From Loxodes magnus (lineage: Eukaryota > Ciliophora > Karyorelictea > Loxodida > Loxodidae), in assembly GCA_946699065.1 (NCBI GenBank), contig CAMPDV010001446.1, positions 46,594 through 110,593 on the forward strand: DNA of 64,000 nucleotides, read 5' to 3'. Made by a program: the position numbers and the translations under genes. Positions within the stretch are counted from its first letter, which is position 1. The number at the start of each line of letters is the position of its first letter. Below, in pieces: positions 13,849 through 25,490 of the stretch. The notes under the pieces are model-generated. The model did no database searches. It was given only the letters and a program-made list of their open reading frames with translations, and was not told the DNA's origin.

Positions 13849-15454
13849 CTTCTTCACTTTTATAAATACTTATTACTTCTCTAAACATACTCACAAAACT
13901 AAACTCTATCTTCTTTTCTTACTTTACTTCTTCACTTTCCTAAATACTTATTACTTCTCAAAGCATACTCCTTAAACTGAAATTCTATCTTCTTTTCTTA
14001 CTTTACTTCTTCACTTTTCTAAATACTTATTACTTCTCAAAGCATACTCCTTAAAACTGAAATTCTATCTTCTTTTCTTACTTTACTTCTTCACTTTTAT
14101 AAATACTTATTACTTCTCTAAACATACTACTTAAAACTGAAATTCTATCTTCTTTTCTTACTTTACTTCTTCACTTTTCTAAATACTTATTACTTCTCAA
14201 AGCATACTCTTTAAAACTGAAACTCTATCTTCTTTTCTTACTTTACTTCTTCACTTTTATAAATACTTATTACTTCTCTAAACATACTCACAAAACTAAA
14301 CTCTATCTTCTTTTCTTACTTTACTTCTTCACTTTCCTAAATACTTATTACTTCTCAAAGCATACTCCTTAAACTGAAATTCTATCTTCTTTTCTTACTT
14401 TACTTCTTCACTTTCCTAAATACTTATTACTTCTCTAAACATACTCACAAAACTGAAATTCTATCTTCTTTTCTTACTTTACTTCTTCACTTTTCTAAAT
14501 ACTTATTACTTCTCAAAGCATACTCCTTAAAACTGAAATTCTATCTTCTTTTCTTACTTTACTTCTTCACTTTTCTAAATACTTATTACTTCTCTAAACA
14601 TACTACTAAAAACTGAAATTCTATCTTCTTTTCTTACTTTACTTCTTCACTTTTCTAAATACTTATTACTTCTCTAAACATACTCCTTAAAACTGAAACT
14701 CTATCTTCTTTTCTTACTTTACTTCTTCACTTTTCTAAATACTTATTACTTCTCAAAGCATACTCCTTAAAACTGAAACTCTATCTTTTTTTCTTACTTT
14801 AATTCTTCACTTTTCTAAATACTTATTACTTCTCAAAGCATACTCCTTAATACTGAAATTCTATCTTCTTTTCTTACTTTTATTCTTCACTTTTATAAAT
14901 ACTTATTACTTCTCTAAGCATACTCCTTAAAACTGAAATTCTATCTTCTTTTCTTACTTTACTTCTTCACTTTTATAAATACTTATTACTTCTCTAAACA
15001 TACTCACAAAACTAAACTCTATCTTCTTTTCTTACTTTACTTCTTCACTTTTCTAAATACTTATTACTTCTCAAAGCATACTCCTTAAAACTTAAACTCT
15101 ATCTTCTTTTCTTACTTTAATTCTTCACTTTTCTAAATACTTATTACTTCTCTAAACATACTACTTAATACTTAAATTCTATCTTCTTTTCTTACTTTAC
15201 TTCTTCACTTTTCTAAATACTTATTACTTCTCAAAGCATACTCTTTAAAACTGAAATTTTATCTTCTTTTCTTACTTTGATTCTTCACTTTTATAAATAC
15301 TTATTACTTCTCTAAACATACTACTTAATACTTAAATTCTATCTTCTTTTCTTACTTTACTTCTTCACTTTTATAAATACTTATTACTTCTCTAAACATA
15401 CTACTTAAAACTGAAACTCTATCTTCTTTTCTTACTTTGATTCTTCACTTTTAT

Positions 15455-15988
15455 AAATACTTATTACTTCTCTAAACATACTACTTAAAACTTAAATTCT
15501 ATCTTCTTTTCTTACTTTACTTCTTCACTTTTATAAATACTTATTACTTCTCTAAACATACTACTTAAAACTAAATTCTATCTTCTTTTCTTACTTTACT
15601 TCTTCACTTTTCTAAATACTTAATAATTCTCAAAGCATACTCCTTAATACTGAAATTCTATCTTCTTTTCTTACTTTACTTCTTCACTTTACTAAATACT
15701 TATTACTTCTCAAATCATACTCCTTAAAACTGAAACTCTATCTTCTTTTCTTACTTTACTTCTTCTCTTTTCTAAATACTTATTACTTCTCAAAGCATAC
15801 TCCTTAATACTGAAATTCTATCTTCTTTTCTTACTTTGATTCTTCACTTTTATAAATACTTATTACTTCTCTAAACATACTACTTAAAACTTAAATTCTA
15901 TCTTCTTTTCTTACTTTACTTCTTCACTTTTATAAATACTTATTACTTCTCTAAACATACTACTTAAAACTGAAACTCTATCTTCTTT
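15455..15988. repeat. Copy 2 of the 9,323-bp-offset duplication, at the A1/A2 edge
   Basis: Carries the same four rare variants in the same order and spacing as 6,132-6,665. It sits at the point where A1 gives way to the strict 80-bp subdomain A2, so it may mark where A2 was joined or began to be amplified. Confidence 0.85.
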
Positions 15989-16360
15989 TCTTACTTTGAT
16001 TCTTCACTTTTATAAATACTTATTACTTCTCTAAACATACTACTTAAAACTGAAATTCTATCTTCTTTTCTTACTTTACTTCTTCACTTTACTAAATACT
16101 TATTACTTCTCAAAGCATACTCCTTAATACTGAAATTTTATCTTCTTTTCTTACTTTGATTCTTCACTTTTCTAAATACTTATTACTTCTCTAAGCATAC
16201 TCCTTAATACTGAAATTCTATCTTCTTTTCTTACTTTGATTCTTCACTTTTATAAATACTTATTACTTCTCTAAACATACTACTTAATACTTAAATTCTA
16301 TCTTCTTTTCTTACTTTACTTCTTCACTTTCCTAAATACTTATTACTTCTCTAAACATAC

Positions 16361-16965
16361 TACTTAAAACTGAAACTCTATCTTCTTTTCTTACTTTAAT
16401 TCTTCACTTTCCTAAATACTTATTACTTCTCAAAGCATACTCCTTAATACTTAAATTCTATCTTCTTTTCTTACTTTACTTCTTCACTTTTATAAATACT
16501 TATTACTTCTCTAAACATACTACTTAAAACTGAAATTCTATCTTCTTTTCTTACTTTGATTCTTCACTTTCCTAAATACTTATTACTTCTCTAAGCATAC
16601 TCCTTAAAACTGAAATTCTATCTTCTTTTCTTACTTTACTTCTTCACTTTTATAAATACTTATTACTTCTCTAAACATACTACTTAAAACTGAAATTCTA
16701 TCTTCTTTTCTTACTTTACTTCTTCACTTTTATAAATACTTATTACTTCTCTAAACATACTACTTAAAACTGAAATTCTATCTTCTTTTCTTACTTTACT
16801 TCTTCACTTTTATAAATACTTATTACTTCTCAAAGCATACTACTTAAAACTGAAATTCTATCTTCTTTTCTTACTTTAATTCTTCACTTTTCTAAATACT
16901 TATTACTTCTCAAAGCATACTCCTTAATACTGAAATTCTATCTTCTTTTCTTACTTTGATTCTTC
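16361..16965. repeat. Copy 1 of an 880-bp-offset higher-order unit in A2
   Basis: The monomer order GAAACTC/TTTAAT, CTTAATACTTAAATTC, TTTGAT/TCCTAAAT, CTAAGCAT and so on recurs at +880 bp (eleven monomers): CTAAGCATAC at 16,591 and 17,471, CAAAGCATACTACTT at 16,831 and 17,711. A third, shorter relative starts at 19,801 (offset 3,441). Confidence 0.82.
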
Positions 16966-17240
16966 ACTTTTATAAATACTTATTACTTCTCAAAGCATAC
17001 TCTTTAAAACTGAAACTCTATCTTCTTTTCCTTCTTTACTTCTTCACTTTTCTAAATACTTATTACTTCTCAAAGCATACTACTTAAAACTGAAATTCTA
17101 TCTTCTTTTCTTACTTTACTTCTTCACTTTTCTAAATACTTATTACTTCTCAAAGCATACTCCTTAATACTGAAATTCTATCTTCTTTTCTTACTTTGAT
17201 TCTTCACTTTTCTATATACTTATTACTTCTCTAAACATAC

Positions 17241-17845
17241 TACTTAAAACTGAAACTCTATCTTCTTTTCTTACTTTAATTCTTCACTTTCCTAAATACT
17301 TATTACTTCTCAAAGCATACTCCTTAATACTTAAATTCTATCTTCTTTTCTTACTTTACTTCTTCACTTTTATAAATACTTATTACTTCTCTAAACATAC
17401 TACTTAAAACTGAAATTCTATCTTCTTTTCTTACTTTGATTCTTCACTTTCCTAAATACTTATTACTTCTCTAAGCATACTCCTTAAAACTGAAATTCTA
17501 TCTTCTTTTCTTACTTTACTTCTTCACTTTTATAAATACTTATTACTTCTCTAAACATACTACTTAAAACTGAAATTCTATCTTCTTTTCTTACTTTACT
17601 TCTTCACTTTTATAAATACTTATTACTTCTCTAAACATACTACTTAAAACTGAAATTCTATCTTCTTTTCTTACTTTACTTCTTCACTTTTATAAATACT
17701 TATTACTTCTCAAAGCATACTACTTAAAACTGAAATTCTATCTTCTTTTCTTACTTTAATTCTTCACTTTTCTAAATACTTATTACTTCTCAAAGCATAC
17801 TCCTTAATACTGAAATTCTATCTTCTTTTCTTACTTTGATTCTTC
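17241..17845. repeat. Copy 2 of the 880-bp-offset higher-order unit in A2
   Basis: Same monomer order as 16,361-16,965. The match ends where TCTAAAT with CTAAGCAT replaces TATAAAT with CAAAGCAT near 17,850. Confidence 0.82.
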
Positions 17846-18220
17846 ACTTTTCTAAATACTTATTACTTCTCTAAGCATACTCCTTAATACTGAAATTCTA
17901 TCTTCTTTTCTTACTTTGATTCTTCACTTTTATAAATACTTATTACTTCTCTAAACATACTACTTAAAACTTAAATTCTATCTTCTTTTCTTACTTTACT
18001 TCTTCACTTTCCTAAATACTTATTACTTCTCTAAGCATACTCCTTAATACTGAAATTCTATCTTCTTTTCTTACTTTGATTCTTCACTTTTATAAATACT
18101 TATTACTTCTCTAAACATACTACTTAATACTTAAATTCTATCTTCTTTTCTTACTTTACTTCTTCACTTTTATAAATACTTATTACTTCTCTAAACATAC
18201 TACTTAAAACTGAAATTCTA

Positions 18221-18235
18221 TCTTCTTTTTCTTAC
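18221..18235. repeat. 81-bp monomer: single-base T insertion in A2
   Basis: The T run in CTTCTTTTTCTTAC has five T where the neighbours have four. This is the only phase slip I see between about 15,650 and 21,400. It could be a true insertion or a homopolymer sequencing error. Confidence 0.75.
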
Positions 18236-18899
18236 TTTACTTCTTCACTTTCCTAAATACTTATTACTTCTCAAAGCATACTCCTTAAAACTGAAATTCT
18301 ATCTTCTTTTCTTACTTTAATTCTTCACTTTCCTAAATACTTATTACTTCTCAAAGCATACTCCTTAATACTTAAATTCTATCTTCTTTTCTTACTTTAC
18401 TTCTTCACTTTTATAAATACTTATTACTTCTCTAAACATACTACTTAAAACTGAAATTCTATCTTCTTTTCTTACTTTGATTCTTCACTTTCCTAAATAC
18501 TTATTACTTCTCTAAGCATACTCCTTAAAACTGAAATTCTATCTTCTTTTCTTACTTTACTTCTTCACTTTTATAAATACTTATTACTTCTCAAAGCATA
18601 CTACTTAAAACTGAAATTCTATCTTCTTTTCTTACTTTGATTCTTCACTTTTATAAATACTTATTACTTCTCAAAACATACTACTTAAAACTTAAATTCT
18701 ATCTTCTTTTCTTACTTTACTTCTTCACTTTTCTAAATACTTATTACTTCTCTAAACATACTACTTAAAACTGAAACTCTATCTTCTTTTCTTACTTTAA
18801 TTCTTCACTTTCCTAAATACTTATTACTTCTCAAAGCATACTACTTAATACTTAAATTCTATCTTCTTTTCTTACTTTACTTCTTCACTTTTATAAATA

Positions 18900-19430
18900 C
18901 TTATTACTTCTCTAAACATACTACTTAAAACTGAAATTCTATCTTCTTTTCTTACTTTACTTCTTCACTTTCCTAAATACTTATTACTTCTCTAAGCATA
19001 CTCCTTAAAACTGAAATTCTATCTTCTTTTCTTACTTTACTTCTTCACTTTTCTAAATACTTATTACTTCTCAAAGCATACTCCTTAATACTGAAATTCT
19101 ATCTTCTTTTCTTACTTTGATTCTTCACTTTTCTATATACTTATTACTTCTCTAAACATACTCCTTAATACTGAAATTCTATCTTCTTTTCCTTCTTTAC
19201 TTCTTCACTTTTATAAATACTTATTACTTCTCAAAGCATACTCCTTAAAACTTAAACTCTATCTTCTTTTCTTACTTTACTTCTTCACTTTTCTAAATGC
19301 TTATTACTTCTCAAAGCATACTCCTTAAAACTTAAACTCTATCTTCTTTTCTTACTTTAATTCTTCACTTTCCTAAATACTTATTACTTCTCAAAGCATA
19401 CTACTTAATACTTAAATTCTATCTTCTTTT
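18900..19430. repeat. Copy 1 of a 1,760-bp-offset higher-order unit in A2
   Basis: TCTATATACTT (19,132 against 20,892) and TTCTAAATGC (19,291 against 21,051) both recur exactly 22 monomers later, inside about 530 bp of matching monomer order. One internal mismatch was seen (TTTAC against TTTGA). Confidence 0.83.
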
Positions 19431-20659
19431 CTTACTTTACTTCTTCACTTTTATAAATACTTATTACTTCTCTAAACATACTACTTAAAACTGAAATTCT
19501 ATCTTCTTTTCTTACTTTACTTCTTCACTTTTATAAATACTTATTACTTCTCAAAGCATACTCCTTAATACTGAAATTTTATCTTCTTTTCTTACTTTGA
19601 TTCTTCACTTTTCTAAATACTTATTACTTCTCTAAGCATACTCCTTAATACTGAAATTCTATCTTCTTTTCTTACTTTGATTCTTCACTTTTATAAATAC
19701 TTATTACTTCTCTAAACATACTACTTAAAACTTAAATTCTATCTTCTTTTCTTACTTTACTTCTTCACTTTCCTAAATACTTATTACTTCTCTAAACATA
19801 CTACTTAAAACTGAAACTCTATCTTCTTTTCTTACTTTAATTCTTCACTTTCCTAAATACTTATTACTTCTCAAAGCATACTCCTTAATACTTAAATTCT
19901 ATCTTCTTTTCTTACTTTACTTCTTCACTTTTATAAATACTTATTACTTCTCTAAACATACTACTTAAAACTGAAATTCTATCTTCTTTTCTTACTTTGA
20001 TTCTTCACTTTCCTAAATACTTATTACTTCTCTAAGCATACTCCTTAAAACTGAAATTCTATCTTCTTTTCTTACTTTACTTCTTCACTTTTATAAATAC
20101 TTATTACTTCTCTAAACATACTCCTTAAAACTGAAATTCTATCTTCTTTTCTTACTTTACTTCTTCACTTTTATAAATACTTATTACTTCTCAAAGCATA
20201 CTACTTAAAACTGAAATTCTATCTTCTTTTCTTACTTTGATTCTTCACTTTTATAAATACTTATTACTTCTCAAAGCATACTACTTAAAACTGAAATTCT
20301 ATCTTCTTTTCTTACTTTAATTCTTCACTTTTCTAAATACTTATTACTTCTCAAAGCATACTCCTTAATACTGAAATTCTATCTTCTTTTCTTACTTTGA
20401 TTCTTCACTTTTATAAATACTTATTACTTCTCAAAGCATACTCTTTAAAACTGAAACTCTATCTTCTTTTCCTTCTTTACTTCTTCACTTTTCTAAATAC
20501 TTATTACTTCTATAAGCATACTCCTTAAAACTGAAATTCTATCTTCTTTTCTTACTTTACTTCTTCACTTTTCTAAATACTTATTACTTCTCAAAGCATA
20601 CTCCTTAATACTGAAATTCTATCTTCTTTTCTTACTTTGATTCTTCACTTTTCTATATA

Positions 20660-21190
20660 CTTATTACTTCTCTAAACATACTACTTAAAACTGAAATTCT
20701 ATCTTCTTTTCTTACTTTGATTCTTCACTTTCCTAAATACTTATTACTTCTCTAAGCATACTCCTTAAAACTGAAATTCTATCTTCTTTTCTTACTTTAC
20801 TTCTTCACTTTTCTAAATACTTATTACTTCTCAAAGCATACTCCTTAATACTGAAATTCTATCTTCTTTTCTTACTTTGATTCTTCACTTTTCTATATAC
20901 TTATTACTTCTCTAAACATACTCCTTAATACTGAAATTCTATCTTCTTTTCCTTCTTTACTTCTTCACTTTTATAAATACTTATTACTTCTCAAAGCATA
21001 CTCCTTAAAACTTAAACTCTATCTTCTTTTCTTACTTTACTTCTTCACTTTTCTAAATGCTTATTACTTCTCAAAGCATACTCCTTAAAACTTAAACTCT
21101 ATCTTCTTTTCTTACTTTAATTCTTCACTTTCCTAAATACTTATTACTTCTCAAAGCATACTACTTAATACTTAAATTCTATCTTCTTTT
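20660..21190. repeat. Copy 2 of the 1,760-bp-offset higher-order unit in A2
   Basis: Mirrors 18,900-19,430. The match is lost at 21,190 where TTCCTTCTTTAC replaces TTCTTACTTTAC. This copy ends about 150 bp before the A/B junction and is the last higher-order structure of family A. Confidence 0.83.
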
Positions 21191-21329
21191 CCTTCTTTAC
21201 TTCTTCACTTTTATAAATACTTATTACTTCTCAAAGCATACTCCTTAAAACTTAAACTCTATCTTCTTTTCTTACTTTACTTCTTCACTTTTCTAAATAC
21301 TTATTACTTCTCAAAGCATACTCCTTAAA

Positions 21330-21365
21330 ACTGAAATTCTTTCTTCTTTTCTTACCTTACTTATT
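21330..21365. other. Sharp junction between satellite families A and B
   Basis: The last A-type TTCTTCAC of the block is near 21,291. The next monomer already carries the B markers TTCTTTCTTC, CTTACCTTAC and, from 21,361, TTATTCAC. The 80-bp phase is kept across the change, so the junction lies within one monomer and in register, as expected for homologous unequal exchange or for a front of homogenisation rather than insertion of foreign DNA. Confidence 0.85.
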
Positions 21366-22524
21366 CACTTTTCTAAATACTTATTACTTCTCAAAGCATA
21401 CTCCTTAAAACTGAAAGTCTATCTCTTTTCTTACCTTACTTATTCACTTTTCTAAATACTTATTACTTCTCAAAGCATACTCCTTAAAACTGAAAGTCTA
21501 TCTCTTTTCTTACCTTACTTATTCACTTTTCTAAATACTTATTACTTCTCAAAGCATACTCCTTAAAACTGAAAGTCTATCTTCTTTTCTTACCTTACTT
21601 ATTCACTTTTCTAAATACTTATTACTTCTCAAAGCATACTCCTTAAAACTGAAATTCTTTCTTCTTTTCTTACTTTCCTTATTCACTTTTCTAAATACTT
21701 ATTACTTCTCAAAGCATACTCCTTAAAACTGAAATTATATCTCTTTTCTTACTTTCCTTATTCACTTTTCTAAATACTTATTACTTCTCAAAGCATACTC
21801 CTTAAAACTGAAATTCTATCTTCTTTTCTTACCTTACTTATTCACTTTTCTAAATACTTATTACTTCTCAAAGCATACTCCTTAAAACTGAAATTATATC
21901 TCTTTTCTTACTTTCCTTATTCACTTTTCTAAATACTTATTACTTCTCAAAGCATACTCCTTAAAACTGAAAGTCTATCTTCTTTTCTTACCTTACTTAT
22001 TCACTTTTCTAAATACTTATTACTTCTCAAAGCATACTCATAAAAACTGAAATTCTATCTTCTTTTCTTACCTTACTTATTCACTTTTCTAAATACTTAT
22101 TACTTCTCAAAGCATACTCCTTAAAACTGAAATTATATCTCTTTTCTTACTTTCCTTATTCACTTTTCTAAATACTTATTACTTCTCAAAGCATACTCCT
22201 TAAAACTGAAATTCTTTCTTCTTTTCTTACCTTACTTATTCACTTTTATAAATACTTATTACTTCTCAAAGCATACTCCTTAAAACTGAAATTATATCTC
22301 TTTTCTTACTTTCCTTATTCACTTTTCTAAATACTTATTACTTCTCAAAGCATACTCCTTAAAACTGAAATTATATCTCTTTTCTTACTTTCCTTATTCA
22401 CTTTTCTAAATACTTATTACTTCTCAAAGCATACTCCTTAAAACTGAAAGTCTATCTCTTTTCTTACCTTACTTATTCACTTTTCTAAATACTTATTACT
22501 TCTCAAAGCATACTCCTTAAAACT

Positions 22525-23080
22525 GAAAGTCTATCTTCTTTTCTTACCTTACTTATTCACTTTTCTAAATACTTATTACTTCTCAAAGCATACTCCTTAA
22601 AACTGAAAGTCTATCTTCTTTTCTTACCTTACTTATTCACTTTTCTAAATACTTATTACTTCTCAAAGCATACTCCTTAAAACTGAAACTCTATCTTCTT
22701 TTCTTACTTTCCTTATTCACTTTTCTAAATACTTATTACTTCTCAAAGCATACTCCTTAAAACTGAAATTATATCTCTTTTCTTACTTTCCTTATTCACT
22801 TTTCTAAATACTTATTACTTCTCAAAGCATACTCCTTAAAACTGAAATTCTTTCTTCTTTTCTTACCTTACTTATTCACTTTTATAAATACTTATTACTT
22901 CTCAAAGCATACTCGTTAAAACTGAAATTATATCTCTTTTCTTACCTTACTTATTCACTTTTCTAAATACTTATTACTTCTCAAAGCATACTCCTTAAAA
23001 CTGATACTATTTCTTCATTTCTTACTTTACTTATTCACTTTTCTAAATACTTATTACTTCTCAAAGCATACTCCTTAAAA
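22525..23080. repeat. Seven-monomer (558-bp) unit in B1, tandem with the next
   Basis: The order GAAAGTC, GAAAGTC, GAAACTC/TTTCC, GAAATTATATCTC, GAAATTCTTTC with CTTTTATAAAT, GAAATTATATCTC/ACC, GATACTATTTC is immediately repeated from about 23,083 (CTTTTATAAAT marker at 22,881 and 23,439). A nearly matching third copy lies near 25,554. The first copy has a private CTCGTTAAAAC joint (22,913). Confidence 0.82.
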
Positions 23081-25490
23081 CTGAAAGTCTATCTTCTTTT
23101 CTTACCTTACTTATTCACTTTTCTAAATACTTATTACTTCTCAAAGCATACTCCTTAAAACTGAAAGTCTATCTTCTTTTCTTACCTTACTTATTCACTT
23201 TTCTAAATACTTATTACTTCTCAAAGCATACTCCTTAAAACTGAAACTCTATCTTCTTTTCTTACTTTCCTTATTCACTTTTCTAAATACTTATTACTTC
23301 TCAAAGCATACTCCTTAAAACTGAAATTATATCTCTTTTCTTACTTTCCTTATTCACTTTTCTAAATACTTATTACTTCTCAAAGCATACTCCTTAAAAC
23401 TGAAATTCTTTCTTCTTTTCTTACCTTACTTATTCACTTTTATAAATACTTATTACTTCTCAAAGCATACTCCTTAAAACTGAAATTATATCTCTTTTCT
23501 TACCTTACTTATTCACTTTTCTAAATACTTATTACTTCTCAAAGCATACTCCTTAAAACTGATACTATTTCTTCATTTCTTACTTTACTTATTCAATTTT
23601 CTAAATACTTATTACTTCTCAAAGCATACTCCTTAAAACTGATACTATTTCTTCATTTCTTACTTTACTTATTCACTTTTCTAAATACTTATTACTTCTC
23701 AAAGCATACTCCTTAAAACTGAAACTCTATCTTCTTTTCTTACTTTCCTTATTCACTTTTCTAAATACTTATTACTTCTCAAAGCATACTCCTTAAAACT
23801 GAAACTCTATCTTCTTTTCTTACTTTCCTTATTCACTTTTCTAAATACTTATTACTTCTCAAAGCATACTCCTTAAAACTGATACTATTTCTTCATTTCT
23901 TACTTTACTTATTCAATTTTCTAAATACTTATTACTTCTCAAAGCATACTCCTTAAAACTGAAATTCTATCTTCTTTTCTTACCTTACTTATTCACTTTT
24001 CTAAATACTTATTACTTCTCAAAGCATACTCATTAAAACTGAAATTCTTTCTTCTTTTCTTACCTTACTTATTCAATTTTCTAAATACTTATTACTTCTC
24101 AAAGCATACTCCTTAAAACTGAAAGTCTATCTCTTTTCATACCTTACTTATTCACTTTTCTAAATACTTATTACTTCTCAAAGCATACTCCTTAAAACTG
24201 ATACTATTTCTTCATTTCTTACTTTACTTATTCACTTTTCTAAATACTTATTACTTCTCAAAGCATACTCCTTAAAACTGAAAGTCTATCTCTTTTCTTA
24301 CCTTACTTATTCACTTTACAAAATACAAATTACTTCTAAAGCATACTCATAAAAACTGAAATTCTATCTTCTTTTCTTACCTTACTTATTCACTTTTCTA
24401 AATACTTATTACTTCTCAAAGCATACTCCTTAAAACTGAAATTCTATCTTCTTTTCTTACCTTACTTATTCACTTTTCTAAATACTTATTACTTCTCAAA
24501 GCATACTCATTAAAACTGAAATTCTTTCTTCTTTTCTTACCTTACTTATTCAATTTTCTAAATACTTATTACTTCTCAAAGCATACTCCTTAAAACTGAA
24601 AGTCTATCTCTTTTCATACCTTACTTATTCACTTTTCTAAATACTTATTACTTCTCAAAGCATACTCCTTAAAACTGATACTATTTCTTCATTTCTTACT
24701 TTACTTATTCAATTTTCTAAATACTTATTACTTCTCAAAGCATACTCCTTAAAACTGAAAGTCTATCTTCTTTTCTTACCTTACTTATTCACTTTTCTAA
24801 ATACTTATTACTTCTCAAAGCATACTCCTTAAAACTGAAAGTCTATCTTCTTTTCTTACCTTACTTATTCACTTTTCTAAATACTTATTACTTCTCAAAG
24901 CATACTCATTAAAACTGAAATTCTTTCTTCTTTTCTTACCTTACTTATTCACTTTTCTAAATACTTATTACTTCTCAAAGCATACTCCTTAAAACTGAAA
25001 TTATATCTCTTTTCTTACCTTACTTATTCACTTTTCTAAATACTTATTACTTCTCAAAGCATACTCCTTAAAACTGAAATTCTTTCTTCTTTTCTTACCT
25101 TACTTATTCAATTTTATAAATACTTATTACTTCTCAAAGCATACTCCTTAAAACTGAAATTATATCTCTTTTCTTACCTTACTTCTTCACTTTTCTAAAT
25201 ACTTATTACTTCTCAAAGCATACTCCTTAAAACTGAAATTCTATCTCTTTTCTTACTTTCCTTATTCACTTTTCTAAATACTTATTACTTCTCAAAGCAT
25301 ACTCCTTAAAACTGATACTATTTCTTCATTTCTTACTTTACTTATTCACTTTTCTAAATACTTATTACTTCTCAAAGCATACTCCTTAAAACTGAAACTC
25401 TATCTTCTTTTCTTACTTTCCTTATTCACTTTTCTAAATACTTATTACTTCTCAAAGCATACTCCTTAAAACTGAAATTCTATCTTCTTT
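23020..25490. repeat. First copy of a 2,471-bp (31-monomer) higher-order unit
   Basis: Markers repeat at +2,471: GAAAGTC (23,083 and 25,554), CTTTTATAAAT (23,439 and 25,910), CTCTTTTCATACC (24,131 and 26,602, again 24,609 and 27,080). The unit contains its own 478-bp near-duplication, seen through the CTCTTTTCATACC pair. Copies differ at whole monomers: a GATACTATTTC type near 23,561 is GAAAGTC in the second copy, and the tail at 24,317 (TTTACAAAATACAAATTAC) is ordinary in the second copy. Confidence 0.87.

Larger units (their letters stand above)
1..15600. repeat. Satellite family A, subdomain A1 (mixed 78/79/80-bp monomers)
   Basis: Monomers carry TTCTTCAC preceded by TTTAC, TTTAA or TTTGA. 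The segment before ACTTATTACTTCT alternates between TTCTAAAT, TCCTAAAT and TATAAAT, and the segment after it between CAAAGCAT, CTAAACAT and CTAAGCAT. The joint varies most: CTCCTTAAAACTG, CTACTTAAAACTG, CTCCTTAATACT, CTCTTTAAAACTG and the shortened CTCACAAAACT, which gives 79-bp monomers (with GAAATTC) or 78-bp monomers (with AAACTC). The block TATCTTCTTTTCTTAC is nearly constant. The last CTCACAAAACT I find is near 15,004 and a final 78-bp form lies near 15,571. Monomer types are shuffled without a fixed period, but several 0.5-0.6 kb stretches recur at a distance. Confidence 0.93.
15600..21330. repeat. Satellite family A, subdomain A2 (strict 80-bp monomers)
   Basis: Uses the same monomer types as A1, but the shortened CTCACAAAACT forms are absent. 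The repeat phase is constant to the base over about 2.6 kb (15,600-18,220), slips once by a single inserted T near 18,225, and then stays constant to the end of the block. Higher-order copies with offsets that are exact multiples of 80 (880 and 1,760 bp) follow from this. A rare TTCTATATAC form appears four times (near 17,211, 19,131, 20,651 and 20,891) and TTCTAAATGC twice (19,291 and 21,051). Confidence 0.88.
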
